A DNA stretch of 64,000 bases from Micromonospora sp. HK10 (GTDB lineage: Bacteria > Actinomycetota > Actinomycetes > Mycobacteriales > Micromonosporaceae). Both the position numbers and the translations under genes were made by a program. The DNA lies in NCBI RefSeq assembly GCF_000982955.1, contig NZ_KQ058821.1:1-64000 (forward strand), read 5' to 3'. The notes beneath the pieces were generated by a model that was given only the letters and a program-made list of their open reading frames with translations, ran no database searches and was not told the origin of the DNA. Shown piece after piece: positions 1-8,315 of this stretch. The stretch's first letter is position 1, and every line of letters starts with the position of its first letter.

Positions 1-978
1 GGCCCGGCGGCGGTGCCCGGCGTGCACCTGGTCACCCCGAACGAGTCCGAGGCCCGCGAGCTGGCCAAGGCCGCTCCGGGCGCGTCCCGCCTGGTCACCG
101 CGTCCCGGGGGGCGCAGGAGCTGCGCCGGCGCTGGCGGGCCGGCGCGGTCGCGGTGACCCTCGGCGGAGACGGCGCGCTGCTCTGCCACGCCGGCTCCAC
201 CCCGCTGGTGGTGCCCGCCGCGCCGGCCGAGGGGGACACCTGCGGCGCGGGGGACCGGTTCGCCACCGCCGCGACCCTGGCGCTGGCCCGGGGCGCGCTG
301 GTCTCCGAGGCCGTGCAGGCGGCGGTCGCCGAGGCTTCGGCGTACGTCGCGGGCGGGGGCGTGGCCACCGCGCTGCCGGCGCCGGTGCGGACCGCCGCCC
401 CGCTGGTGGTCAGCGGCGGGGACCGGATCGGCGCGGCCGCGGCCGGCGCGGTCATCGCCCAGGTCCGCGCGGCCGGTGGCACGGTCGTCGCCACCGGCGG
501 CTGCTTCGACCTGCTGCACGCCGGGCACGTGGCGACCCTGCAGGCCGCCCGGCAGCTCGGCGACTGCCTGGTGGTCTGCCTGAACTCCGACGCCAGCGTG
601 GCCGGGCTGAAGGGCCCGGAACGCCCGGTCGTGCCGCAGGGCGACCGCAGCCGGCTGCTGGCCGCGCTGAGCTGCGTGGACGCTGTGATGATCTTCGACG
701 AGCCGACCCCGCACGCGGCGCTGTCCTGGCTGCGCCCGGACATCTGGGTCAAGGGCGGCGACTACGCCTCCGGCGGCGGCGAGCAGACCCTGCCCGAGGC
801 GGAGATCCTGGCCCGCTGGGGCGGGCAGTCGGTGGTCGTGCCGTACCTGGACGGCCGCTCCACCACCGACATGATCGCCGCGGCCCGCGCCGGCCGGGGC
901 TGGCCCACGGCACCGATTCCCGAGGGCGGGGCACGCCGGACGGCGGTCGCCCGGTCCACGGCGGAGGGAGCACGATGA
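1..978 (+). CDS. HldE-like bifunctional heptose-7-phosphate kinase / heptose-1-phosphate adenylyltransferase (5' end missing)
   Basis: The reading frame is open from the first base, so the start lies upstream. The N-terminal part is the end of a PfkB/ribokinase-type kinase with the anion-hole and catalytic-base motif DTCGAGD (nt 235-255). After a linker comes a cytidylyltransferase-fold domain: GGCFDLLHAGH carries the HxGH nucleotide-binding motif, followed by LNSD and KGGDY. This order (kinase, then adenylyltransferase) is that of HldE/RfaE, which makes ADP-heptose for envelope polysaccharide or glycoconjugates. The stop overlaps the next start (ATGA), and the following SDR and family 9 glycosyltransferase fit an ADP-heptose pathway. 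Substrate is inferred from family and context. Actinobacteria lack LPS, so the final acceptor is unknown. Confidence 0.88.
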   Translation, partial: GPAAVPGVHLVTPNESEARELAKAAPGASRLVTASRGAQELRRRWRAGAVAVTLGGDGALLCHAGSTPLVVPAAPAEGDTCGAGDRFATAATLALARGALVSEAVQAAVAEASAYVAGGGVATALPAPVRTAAPLVVSGGDRIGAAAAGAVIAQVRAAGGTVVATGGCFDLLHAGHVATLQAARQLGDCLVVCLNSDASVAGLKGPERPVVPQGDRSRLLAALSCVDAVMIFDEPTPHAALSWLRPDIWVKGGDYASGGGEQTLPEAEILARWGGQSVVVPYLDGRSTTDMIAAARAGRGWPTAPIPEGGARRTAVARSTAEGAR

Positions 979-1679
979 GCAGCAGTCCGTCCCCCGGGGC
1001 CGGCCCCAGCGTCCTGGTCACCGGGGGGTCGAGCGGGCTGGGCGCCGCGGTGGTGACCGCGGTGGCCCGGGCCGGTGGCCGTCCCCTCGTGCTCGACCGG
1101 CGGGCACCGGCCGACGGCGTGCCGTGGGTCGAGTGCGACCTGGCCGACACCCGGGCCGCCGAGGCGGCCACCCGCACGCTGGCGGAACGCTCCGGCGGCC
1201 TGGACGCGGTGGTCACCGCCGCCGGCATGGACGTGCCCGGCAAGCTGGCCGACGTCCCGGCCGAGACCTGGGAGCGGATCGTCACGGTGGACCTGCTCGC
1301 CACGGCGGCGGTGATCCGGGCGGCGCTGCCGTTCCTGCAGGAGTCCCGGGGCACCATCGTCACCGTCGCCTCGACCCTCGGCGTCAAGGCGGTCAGCGAC
1401 GCCACCGCCTACTGCGCGGCGAAGTTCGGGGTGGTCGGCTTCACCCGGGCGCTCGCCGCCGAGCTGGCCGGCGCGGTCGGGGTCACCCTGCTCATCCCCG
1501 GTGGCATGCGGACCGCGTTCTTCGACGAGCGGGACGCGCAGTACCGGCCCGGGCCGGACGCCGTGCTCAACGAGCCCGCCGACACCGCCGCCGCCGTCAT
1601 GTTCGCCCTCTCCCAGCCGCCCGGCTGCGCGGTGCGGGAGCTGGTGGTATGCGCCGCGCAGGAGTCGTCGTACCCGTGA
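975..1679 (+). CDS. short-chain dehydrogenase/reductase (SDR)
   Basis: A 234-residue classical SDR. The N-terminal Rossmann motif is TGGSSGLG, the NNAG-type position reads TAAG, the catalytic serine lies in VTVAS, and YCAAKFG supplies the YxxxK pair. It starts inside the stop of the HldE-like gene and its own stop overlaps the glycosyltransferase start, so the three genes look translationally coupled. The context suggests oxidation, reduction or epimerisation of a nucleotide-heptose or another sugar intermediate, but the substrate cannot be read from the sequence. SDRs of this size are usually cytoplasmic and use NAD(P)H. Confidence 0.85.
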   Translation: MSSSPSPGAGPSVLVTGGSSGLGAAVVTAVARAGGRPLVLDRRAPADGVPWVECDLADTRAAEAATRTLAERSGGLDAVVTAAGMDVPGKLADVPAETWERIVTVDLLATAAVIRAALPFLQESRGTIVTVASTLGVKAVSDATAYCAAKFGVVGFTRALAAELAGAVGVTLLIPGGMRTAFFDERDAQYRPGPDAVLNEPADTAAAVMFALSQPPGCAVRELVVCAAQESSYP

Positions 1680-2644
1680 TCCTGGTGCTCCGGGCGCTCG
1701 GGGTCGGTGACCTCGCCACGGCGGTGCCGGCGCTGCGCGGCCTGCGGGCCGGCCTGCCCGGCCGGGAGCTGGTGCTGGCCGCGCCGGCCTGGCTGGCCCC
1801 GCTGGCCGAGCTGACCGGCGCGGTCGACCGGGTGCTCCCCACCGCCGGCCCGCACCGCCTGGCCTGGGCGGGGCCGCCGCCGGAGGTGGCGGTCAACCTG
1901 CACGGCCGGGGCCCGCAGTCGCACCGGGCGCTGGCCGCCACCCGGCCGCACCGGCTGCTCGCCTACCGCAACGTCGCGGCCGGGCATCCCGGGGGACCGG
2001 TCTGGGACGGCGACGAGCACGAGGTGCGGCGCTGGTGCCGGCTGCTGCATGCCCACGGCCTGCCGGCCGACCCGGCGGACCTGGCGCTGCGCCGCCCGGC
2101 CGGATCCGGGCATCCGGCCGGCGCCACCCTGGTGCACCCCGGCAGCAAGATCCCCGCCAAGCGCTGGCCGGCGGAGCGCTTCGCCGCGCTGGCCGGCGAG
2201 CTGACCGGCCGGGGACACCGGGTGGTGCTCACCGGCTCCGCCGAGGAACGGGACCTGGCCGGACGGGTGGCCCGGGACGCCGGGCTGCCCGCCGACGCGG
2301 TGCTCGCCGGCCGCACCGGGCTGGCCGAGCTGGCCGCGCTGGTCGCCGACGCCCGCCTGGTGGTCAGCGGCGACACCGGCATCGCCCACCTGGCCACCGG
2401 CTACGGCACCGCCTCGGTGGTGCTCTTCGGCCCGGTGCCGCCGGCGCACTGGGGCCCGCCGCCGGACCGGCCCCGGCACCGGGTGCTCGGCGTCACGCGC
2501 CACCCCGGGGCCGACCGGGATTGGGCCGCGGCCGGTGGGGTAGGAATCCACCCGACATTGGCGGCCGTCGGCGTCGACGAGGTGCTGGCCGCCGTGGACG
2601 AGGCGGAACAGGCGGTGCGGGTCTCCGGTGCGACTGCGGCGTAG
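1676..2644 (+). CDS. glycosyltransferase family 9 (heptosyltransferase-like)
   Basis: About 322 residues with the GT9 layout. The N-terminal strand begins ILVLRALGVGDLATAVPAL. The C-terminal nucleotide-sugar domain has HPGSKIPAKRWP, VLTGSAEE and a VSGDTGIAHLA motif like the donor-binding loop of heptosyltransferases. I chose the GTG that overlaps the upstream TGA (GTGA) because it puts the first beta strand at the N terminus. An in-frame ATG at 1649 would add nine residues and is the alternative. An AGGAG lies 11 nt upstream of the GTG. With the HldE-like and SDR genes it probably transfers an ADP-heptose-type sugar to a cell-surface acceptor. Donor and acceptor are inferred. Confidence 0.85.
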   Translation: MILVLRALGVGDLATAVPALRGLRAGLPGRELVLAAPAWLAPLAELTGAVDRVLPTAGPHRLAWAGPPPEVAVNLHGRGPQSHRALAATRPHRLLAYRNVAAGHPGGPVWDGDEHEVRRWCRLLHAHGLPADPADLALRRPAGSGHPAGATLVHPGSKIPAKRWPAERFAALAGELTGRGHRVVLTGSAEERDLAGRVARDAGLPADAVLAGRTGLAELAALVADARLVVSGDTGIAHLATGYGTASVVLFGPVPPAHWGPPPDRPRHRVLGVTRHPGADRDWAAAGGVGIHPTLAAVGVDEVLAAVDEAEQAVRVSGATAA

Positions 2645-3614
2645 CGATCCGGGCCGGCCGGGCTACGGACGCCGGCGGCGCGGCAAGGGGTGGCTCTTCG
2701 TCGACCCGAAGGGCGAGCCGGTGCGCGACCCCGGCGAGCTGGCCCGGCTGCGTGACCTGGTCATCCCGCCGGCCTGGCAGGACGTGTGGATCTCGACCTA
2801 CCCCAACGGTCACATCCAGGCGACCGGGGTGGACGCGGCCGGCCGCAAGCAGTACCTCTACCACCCGGCGTGGCGGCAGAAGCGGGACGAGGCCAAGTTC
2901 GACCACGTGCTGGAGGTGGCCCACCGGCTGCCGGTGCTGCGCGACCGGGTCGAGCACGACCTGACCCTGCGCGGGCTGCGCCGGGAGCGGGTCCTGGCCA
3001 CCGTCACCCGGCTGCTGGACATGGGCGCGTTCCGGGTCGGCAGCGACCAGTACGCCACCGGCGAGGATCCCACCTTCGGCGTGGCCACCCTCCGCCCCGA
3101 GCACGCCCGCTCCCGGCGCGGCTGCGTGGTCTTCGAGTTCCCCGCCAAGGGCGGCATCGAGCAGGTACGCCGGATCGAGGATCCGCAGCTGTGCCAGGTG
3201 CTGACCAACCTGCGCCGCCGACGGCGGACCCAGGAGCGCCTCTTCGGCTACTGGGACGGCCAGGCCTGGCGGGACGTGCGCAGCGACGAGGTGAACGACT
3301 ACCTGCGCGACGCCAGCGGCGGGGAGATGACGGCCAAGGACTTCCGGACCTGGCACGCCACCGTGCTGGCCGCCACCGAGCTGGCCACGGCCGGCCCCCA
3401 GCGCTCGGTGACCGCGCGCAGGCGGGCGGTCGCGGCGGTCATGCGGTCGGTCGCGGAGCTGCTCGGCAACACCCCCACGGTGGCCCGGACGTCCTACGTG
3501 GACCCCCGGGTGGTGGACCTCTACCACGACGGCGTGCTGGCGCCGGTGGACCCGGAGATGCCCCGCGAGGCGGTGGAGAAGGCCGTCCTGGTGCTGCTGG
3601 AGGAGGAGACCTGA
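2628..3614 (+). CDS. DNA topoisomerase IB (poxvirus/bacterial type)
   Basis: A 328-residue type IB topoisomerase, the usual length of the bacterial poxvirus-like enzymes. The N-terminal DNA-clamp domain contains WISTYPNGHIQATGVD and QYLYHP. The catalytic domain has Arg136 in DMGAFRVGS, Lys174 in FPAKGG, the DFRTWHA motif (Arg240, His243), and the nucleophile Tyr290 in ARTSYVDPRVVD. It would relax supercoils through a 3'-phosphotyrosyl intermediate. The GTG start lies inside the end of the glycosyltransferase gene (17-bp overlap), so it may be co-transcribed although its function is unrelated. Confidence 0.93.
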   Translation: MRLRRSDPGRPGYGRRRRGKGWLFVDPKGEPVRDPGELARLRDLVIPPAWQDVWISTYPNGHIQATGVDAAGRKQYLYHPAWRQKRDEAKFDHVLEVAHRLPVLRDRVEHDLTLRGLRRERVLATVTRLLDMGAFRVGSDQYATGEDPTFGVATLRPEHARSRRGCVVFEFPAKGGIEQVRRIEDPQLCQVLTNLRRRRRTQERLFGYWDGQAWRDVRSDEVNDYLRDASGGEMTAKDFRTWHATVLAATELATAGPQRSVTARRRAVAAVMRSVAELLGNTPTVARTSYVDPRVVDLYHDGVLAPVDPEMPREAVEKAVLVLLEEET

Positions 3615-3795
3615 CCGGCCCCGTCGGGTGTCCTGGGGGGAAGTTGCGACGGGGCCGGAGTCGGGGGCGGCGTCTACGCCGGTCGGTCGGCCACCGCCGC
3701 TGGGTGGCGACGCGCCGGGCCGGGTGACGGCCGATCGGTCCTGGGGCCGCGCCGCAGCGCTCCGGCCGGGTGACGGCCGGACGGCACCGGGCGGC

Positions 3796-3820
3796 CGCCC
3801 GCGACGGTCCGTCGCGGGCG
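3796..3820. terminator. hairpin between convergent genes
   Basis: An 11-bp perfect stem (CGCCCGCGACG / CGTCGCGGGCG) with a 3-nt GTC loop, midway between the topoisomerase stop and the end of the convergent AraC gene. There is no U-tract, as is common in GC-rich actinomycetes. It could serve both directions. The 3615-3877 gap also carries two copies of GCCGGGTGACGGCC. Confidence 0.6.
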
Positions 3821-3877
3821 CCTCGCCGCGGCCCCCCGTTACCAGTGGGCCACCCGGTTGCCCGACCGGCCCGGGGA

Positions 3878-4918
3878 TCAGTATGTCGGCCGGGAGTTGA
3901 CCGGGAACGCCGGAGCGTTGACGTTGCGTGCCGGGTCGACGTGGCGGGCCCGGTACACCTGCGGGGACTCCTGGTGGGCCGACCGGAACACCCGGCTGAA
4001 GTGGGCCTTGTCGCGGAAGCCCCAGCGCGCGGCGATGGCCTGGATCGGCAGGTCCCGCAGCGCCGGCTCGGCGAGGTCCCGCCGGCACCGCGCCAGCCGC
4101 TGGTCCCGGATGTACGCGGCCACCGTGGTCTGCTCGTCCTCGAAGAGCCGGTGCAGCGAACGGAGCGAGATGTGGTGCGCGTCGGCGATGAGCCGTGGGC
4201 CGAGCCCGGGCTCGCCGAGATGCCGGCGGATGTGCGCCTGGATCTGGGCGAGCAGGGCGCGCCGGCGCACGTCGGTCGGGATCGCGTCCTCGGTGACCAG
4301 GTGCCGGCCGAGCATCGTGGCGACCAGGTCCAGTCCGACGCCGGCCAGCCGCTCGGCGTCCGCCGCCTGGTACTGCTCCGGGTGGCTGCTGAGCCGGACC
4401 AGGTAGTCGGCGAGCAGGGCGCCGATGCCCTCGCTGCCGGAGATCCGGCCGGCGAACAGCGGGGCCAGCCGGGCGTACGGCAGCGGCAGCGCCTCGTACG
4501 GGATGAAGGCGACCACCGAACTGGCGTCCGCGCGGCCCTGGTCGCCGTGGTGGCGTACCTCGTGCGGGCGCGAGCAGTCGTAGAAGGTGAAGTCGCCGGG
4601 CCCCAGGGTGCTCTGCCGGCCCTCCTGGGCGGCGGCGCTGCCCCCGGTCAGGGTCAGCGCGAGCAGGTAGTAGTCGGGGTCGGAGCGCTGGATGAACCGG
4701 TGGGTGCGGAAGCACTCCAGCGACGGGTAGCGGTAGCGGGCCAGGCGCACCGGCCCCAGCTCGAGGAACTCCGCCCGCGCCACGAAGTCCTCGGCGTGGT
4801 CGCTGCGCACCCGCAGCGGGGTGGGCGAGTCCGAGACCATGTCCAGCCAGAGGCCGAAGCGGTCCGGCGCGGGCACCTGCTCGGTGTCGAGGATGTGCGG
4901 CTGCAACCTGGCGTCCAT
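3878..4918 (-). CDS. AraC-family transcriptional regulator
   Basis: A 346-residue regulator. The N-terminal region, with LGPGDFTFYDCSRPHEV in a cupin-like fold, resembles the AraC-binding-like sensor domain of the ActR/OxyR-type 'AraC_binding_2' group. The C-terminal roughly 105 residues form a double helix-turn-helix (ISLRSLHRLFEDEQTTVAAYI and AIAARWGFRDKAHFSRVFR), the AraC/XylS signature. I placed the start at the ATG preceded by GGAGGG; longer in-frame starts up to 5005 add only low-complexity residues. No obvious target lies beside it: the neighbours are a convergent topoisomerase and an unknown gene on the same strand. The ligand is unknown. Confidence 0.88.
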   Translation of the reverse strand: MDARLQPHILDTEQVPAPDRFGLWLDMVSDSPTPLRVRSDHAEDFVARAEFLELGPVRLARYRYPSLECFRTHRFIQRSDPDYYLLALTLTGGSAAAQEGRQSTLGPGDFTFYDCSRPHEVRHHGDQGRADASSVVAFIPYEALPLPYARLAPLFAGRISGSEGIGALLADYLVRLSSHPEQYQAADAERLAGVGLDLVATMLGRHLVTEDAIPTDVRRRALLAQIQAHIRRHLGEPGLGPRLIADAHHISLRSLHRLFEDEQTTVAAYIRDQRLARCRRDLAEPALRDLPIQAIAARWGFRDKAHFSRVFRSAHQESPQVYRARHVDPARNVNAPAFPVNSRPTY

Positions 4919-5029
4919 CAACGGCCCTCCCCCCGGGTCGGCCGGCAGCACACGTGGCGGACACCCCGGGCGGTCCGCGCGACGACCTCCCGGGGCGTCC
5001 GGCATCCGTCTTCGACGGCCATCATCCCG

Positions 5030-5054
5030 CCGGCGCCGCGGGCGGCGGCGCCGG
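5030..5054 (-). terminator. hairpin after the unknown gene at 5.1-5.6 kb
   Basis: A 10-bp perfect stem (CCGGCGCCGC / GCGGCGCCGG) with a 5-nt loop, about 10 bases past the stop of the minus-strand gene 5064-5567 and upstream of the AraC gene. It probably isolates the AraC promoter from read-through. Confidence 0.5.
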
Positions 5055-5063
5055 GGTGGCCGG

Positions 5064-5567
5064 TCAGTCGTTGAGCACGTGGGCGAGGCGGTCCCGGAAG
5101 CGCCGCTCCGAGTCGCTCACCACGTCGCCGCCGAGGCCCAGGATGCCGCCGCTGGATGCGGCGCCGACCACCTGCTCGGCGATCTCCACCAGCCAGTGCC
5201 GGTACGCCCCGGCCTGCCCCTCGTCCACCTTGGCGGCCAGCAGGGTGGTCGCCTGGCCGGCCCGGGCCAGCACGTCGTCGATCATCGCCGCCGGGTCGGC
5301 CGGCTCGATCGCCGGCAACTCGGCGCCCGCCTCCGGGTCGCCCACCCGGGCCACGATCTCACCGGCGACGGCCGCCACCAGCGGGCTGGCCGACTCCCGC
5401 CCGGCCGAGATGGTGTCCAGCCCGGCGGCGTTCTCGGCCATGGTGCGCTTCGTGCCGTCGGACTCGGCGGCGCTCGCGGCGGTGAGGACCGCCTGCGGCA
5501 GACCGACCAGCAGCCCCCACTCCTCGTCGGAGAAACCGAACCCGGTGTACGCCGGCTGCTCGATCAC
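5064..5567 (-). CDS. conserved-looking hypothetical protein, all-helical
   Basis: 167 residues with no motif I can name. It is rich in Ala, Glu and Asp, predicted mainly helical, and lacks a signal peptide or membrane segment. A notable stretch is SGGILGLGGDVVSDSERRF near the C terminus, where a Gly-rich turn precedes a charged helix. The GTG start has AAAGGGG about 8 nt upstream. It lies 64 bp downstream of recQ on the same strand, so it could be the second gene of a recQ transcript. That position alone does not establish a repair role. Confidence 0.7.
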   Translation of the reverse strand: MIEQPAYTGFGFSDEEWGLLVGLPQAVLTAASAAESDGTKRTMAENAAGLDTISAGRESASPLVAAVAGEIVARVGDPEAGAELPAIEPADPAAMIDDVLARAGQATTLLAAKVDEGQAGAYRHWLVEIAEQVVGAASSGGILGLGGDVVSDSERRFRDRLAHVLND

Positions 5568-5631
5568 GATCAGGCCCCTTTCGCCGTGGTCGTCGTCGTT
5601 CGACGGGCACCACCACGGTGCCCGGGTCAGG

Positions 5632-7263
5632 CTAGTCCAGCGTCAGCAGGCCCTGTTCGGACACCACGCGCACGGACAGCGTCTTGTAGCCCACCTCGTC
5701 GAAGAGCACCGTCATCCGGTCCTCCTCGTAGCTCAGCACCAGGCCGGCGCCCCACTCCGGGTGGCGCACCTGGCTGTGCACCGGAAACGGCCCGACCGCC
5801 CGGTCGTCGGCGACGCTGGTGCCGGCGTGGCAGTTGTCGCAGTGCCCGCAGACCTCACGCATCTGCTCGCCGAAGTACGCCAGCAGCGCCTGCCCCCGGC
5901 AGCCGGTGGTCTCCGCGAAGGCGCGCATCATGTCGGTCCGGGACCGGGTCACGGTCTGCTGCCGTTCGGCCTCGGCGAGCGCCGCCTGGGCGGACTCGGC
6001 GGCGGCCGGCGCGTACCGGGGGGCGCCGATCCGTTGCCGGGGCCGGGGCTCGGCGGCGCCGACCTGCTCCAGCAGGGAGAGGTACTGGCCGAGCTTGCGC
6101 GGGCCGAGCCCGGTCAGCTCGCGCAGTTCCTTCTTGCCGCGCGGCTCCTTGCGCAGCAGCGCGGCAAGGTCCCGCAGCTCATCGAGGTCGGGCAGGCCGC
6201 CGCTGAAGTAGCGCTGCAGGCCGACGTCCTCGGCGCGCCAGAGCAGCAGCACCCGCGCGGGTTCGCCGTCGCGGCCGGCCCGGCCGATCTCCTGGAAGTA
6301 GCTGTCCGGGGAGTCGGGCAGCGCCATGTGCACCACCCAGGCGATGTTCGGCTTGTCGATGCCCATGCCGAAGGCGGAGGTGGCCACCATGATCGGCACC
6401 TGGTCGGCGAGGAACGCCTCGTGCAGCTCGTGGCGGGCGGCCGTGGGCATGCCGCCGTGGTAGTACTGGGCCGGGAAGTCGGCGTCGGTGAGCCGCTGGG
6501 CCAGTTCCTCGGCCGAGCGCCGGGTCGGCACGTAGATGATGCCGGGTCGGGTGTCGTCGCGGAGCAGGGTGAGCAGCCGTCGCCACCGGTAGTCCTCGGT
6601 CGGGCAGTGCGCCACCTCGAGGAAGAGGTTCGGCCGGTCCAGCCCGGAGATCACCACCTCCGGGTCGCGCAACCGCAGCCGGGCGATGATGTCGTCGCGG
6701 ACCGGCGGGGAGGCGGTGGCGGTCAACGCCACCACCGGCGGCCGGCCGATGCCCTCGATCAGGTGCCCGAGCGCCAGGTAGTCCGGCCGGAAGTCGTGCC
6801 CCCAGGCCGAGATGCAGTGCGCCTCGTCGATCGCCACCAGCGCGGGCCGCAGCCCGCGTACCTCGGCCAGCCGGTCCGGGTTGCTCAGCGCCTCCGGGGT
6901 GATGAAGAGGAACTCGGCCCGCCCTTCGCGCACGTCCTCGATCGCGGCGGCCTGCTGGGCCGCGTTCTCGTCCGAGCTGATCCGCACCGCCCGCAGCTCG
7001 GGTCGCTGCCGCTCGTTGAGCGCCGCGATCTGGTCCTGCTGGAGGGCGAGCAGCGGGGAGACGACCACGGTGGGCCCGGGGATCAGGCTGGCCGGGATCT
7101 GGTAGATCGCCGACTTGCCGGCGCCGGTGGGCAGCACCACCAGGGCGTCGCGTCGCTTCATCACCGCGCGCATGGCGGCCAGTTGATTGGGTCGCAGCGC
7201 GGTCCAGCCGAAGAGGCTACGGGCGGCGCGACGCAACGTCGTCGAGTGCCTGGACAGTTTCAT
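5632..7263 (-). CDS. recQ: RecQ-family ATP-dependent DNA helicase
   Basis: About 543 residues. Superfamily 2 motifs are in order: motif 0 with LRPNQLAAM, Walker A LPTGAGKS, motif II DEAHCISAWGHDFRPDY (the RecQ-specific aromatic-rich loop), motif III TATA, motif V ATSAFGMGIDKPNI, and motif VI QEIGRAGRDGEP. A zinc-binding region follows, ending in CGHCDNC. After it comes a short domain and no HRDC domain, as in compact actinobacterial RecQ proteins. I start at the ATG beginning MKLSRHSTTLRR; a GTG at 7347 would add 28 poorly structured residues and overlap the operator region of the divergent methyltransferase. It unwinds DNA 3'-5' in recombination and fork repair. Confidence 0.93.
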   Translation of the reverse strand: MKLSRHSTTLRRAARSLFGWTALRPNQLAAMRAVMKRRDALVVLPTGAGKSAIYQIPASLIPGPTVVVSPLLALQQDQIAALNERQRPELRAVRISSDENAAQQAAAIEDVREGRAEFLFITPEALSNPDRLAEVRGLRPALVAIDEAHCISAWGHDFRPDYLALGHLIEGIGRPPVVALTATASPPVRDDIIARLRLRDPEVVISGLDRPNLFLEVAHCPTEDYRWRRLLTLLRDDTRPGIIYVPTRRSAEELAQRLTDADFPAQYYHGGMPTAARHELHEAFLADQVPIMVATSAFGMGIDKPNIAWVVHMALPDSPDSYFQEIGRAGRDGEPARVLLLWRAEDVGLQRYFSGGLPDLDELRDLAALLRKEPRGKKELRELTGLGPRKLGQYLSLLEQVGAAEPRPRQRIGAPRYAPAAAESAQAALAEAERQQTVTRSRTDMMRAFAETTGCRGQALLAYFGEQMREVCGHCDNCHAGTSVADDRAVGPFPVHSQVRHPEWGAGLVLSYEEDRMTVLFDEVGYKTLSVRVVSEQGLLTLD

Positions 7264-7365
7264 CAAGGGCCGCTGGTACCCCCGGCGATCACCGGTGAAA
7301 CCGCCGCGGTGCACCGCTCGGGAAGCGCCGGGCGGGATTGACGTCACGGCCGACGACCATCATTA

Positions 7366-7393
7366 TGAACAAGCGTTCATGAACGCATGTTCA
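7366..7393. promoter_or_regulatory. two abutting TGAAC-N4-GTTCA operators
   Basis: Two contiguous inverted repeats, TGAACAAGCGTTCA (7366-7379) and TGAACGCATGTTCA (7380-7393), each with perfect 5-bp arms and a 4-bp spacer. They sit 12 bp before the methyltransferase start and partly in its leader. The shape is typical of TetR dimers. The TetR gene right after the methyltransferase (8316) is the obvious candidate, which is inference. Confidence 0.65.
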
Positions 7394-7405
7394 GACGGAG
7401 GCGGC

Positions 7406-8245
7406 ATGGAAATCATCCGGAACGAGCACCAGGAACAGGCCTGGAACGGCTACGAGGGACGGCACTGGGCCACCCACCAGGCCCGCTACGACGCCATCAA
7501 CAGCGGCTTCAACGAGGCCCTGCTGGCCGCCGTCCGCCCTGGCGACCGGGTGCTCGACCTCGGCTGCGGCAACGGCCAGCTCACCCGGCTCGCCGCCCGG
7601 CGCGCCGGGACCGGCCAGGCGGTCGGCGTCGATCTGTCCGCCCCGATGCTGGACCGGGCCCGTACCGCCGCGACCGACGAGGGCGTGCGCAACGCCGAGT
7701 TCATCCGCGCCGACGCCCAGGTCCACCCCTTCCCGCCCGGCGGGTTCGACGCGGCGCTGAGCCGGTTCGGGGTGATGTTCTTCGCCGACCCGGTCGCCGC
7801 GTTCGCCAACGTGCGCCGGGCGTTGCGCCCCGGTGGCCGGCTCGCCTTCGTCTGCCTCGACGACGCCCGCCAGGGTGACCTCGGCGCGGTCTTCGCGCCG
7901 CTGGCCACGCACCTGCCGCCGGCCGACACCGACGGCACCGCCACCGGCGAGCCGCTCTCCCTCGCCGACCCGGCCGTGATCCGCGCCGTGCTCGACGAGG
8001 CCGGCTTCACCGACGTCAGCTGCGCGCCCCGGCAGGAGCCCGGGATCTGGGGGCGCGACGCCGCCGACGCCGGCGGGTTCCTGGCCGGTTGGGGGCCGGT
8101 GCGGCACCGGCTCGCCCCGCTCGACCCGGCCGTCGGTGACCGCGTCCGCTCCGCGCTGGTCGAGGCGATGCGGCCGTACGAGGGACCGGGCGGGGTCCGG
8201 CTGCGCATCGCGGCCTGGCTGGTCACCGCGCGGCGACCGAACTGA
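7406..8245 (+). CDS. class I SAM-dependent methyltransferase
   Basis: 279 residues. The SAM-binding motif I is VLDLGCGNGQLTRLA, motif post-I is VGVDLS, an acidic motif II is IRADAQ, and GGFDAALSRFGVMFF matches the UbiE/methyltransferase-11 fold. The segment LRPGGRLAFVCLDD is the usual motif III. GGAGG lies 4 nt before the ATG. The gene follows two tandem inverted repeats and precedes a TetR gene by 70 bp, which suggests an inducible small-molecule methylation unit. The substrate is unknown. Confidence 0.85.
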   Translation: MEIIRNEHQEQAWNGYEGRHWATHQARYDAINSGFNEALLAAVRPGDRVLDLGCGNGQLTRLAARRAGTGQAVGVDLSAPMLDRARTAATDEGVRNAEFIRADAQVHPFPPGGFDAALSRFGVMFFADPVAAFANVRRALRPGGRLAFVCLDDARQGDLGAVFAPLATHLPPADTDGTATGEPLSLADPAVIRAVLDEAGFTDVSCAPRQEPGIWGRDAADAGGFLAGWGPVRHRLAPLDPAVGDRVRSALVEAMRPYEGPGGVRLRIAAWLVTARRPN

Positions 8246-8258
8246 GCCCGACGAGCGG

Positions 8259-8274
8259 GAGCCGGGCCCGGCTC
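8259..8274 (+). terminator. palindrome between methyltransferase and TetR genes
   Basis: A 16-bp perfect palindrome, GAGCCGGGCCCGGCTC, 14 bp after the methyltransferase stop. Part of it (GGGAGCCGGGCCCG) is repeated at 8281-8294. It could be a weak terminator. A -10-like TAGGAT at 8303-8308 follows. Confidence 0.4.
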
Positions 8275-8315
8275 GCACGGGGGAGCCGGGCCCGCAAACG
8301 CCTAGGATCCCGGTG

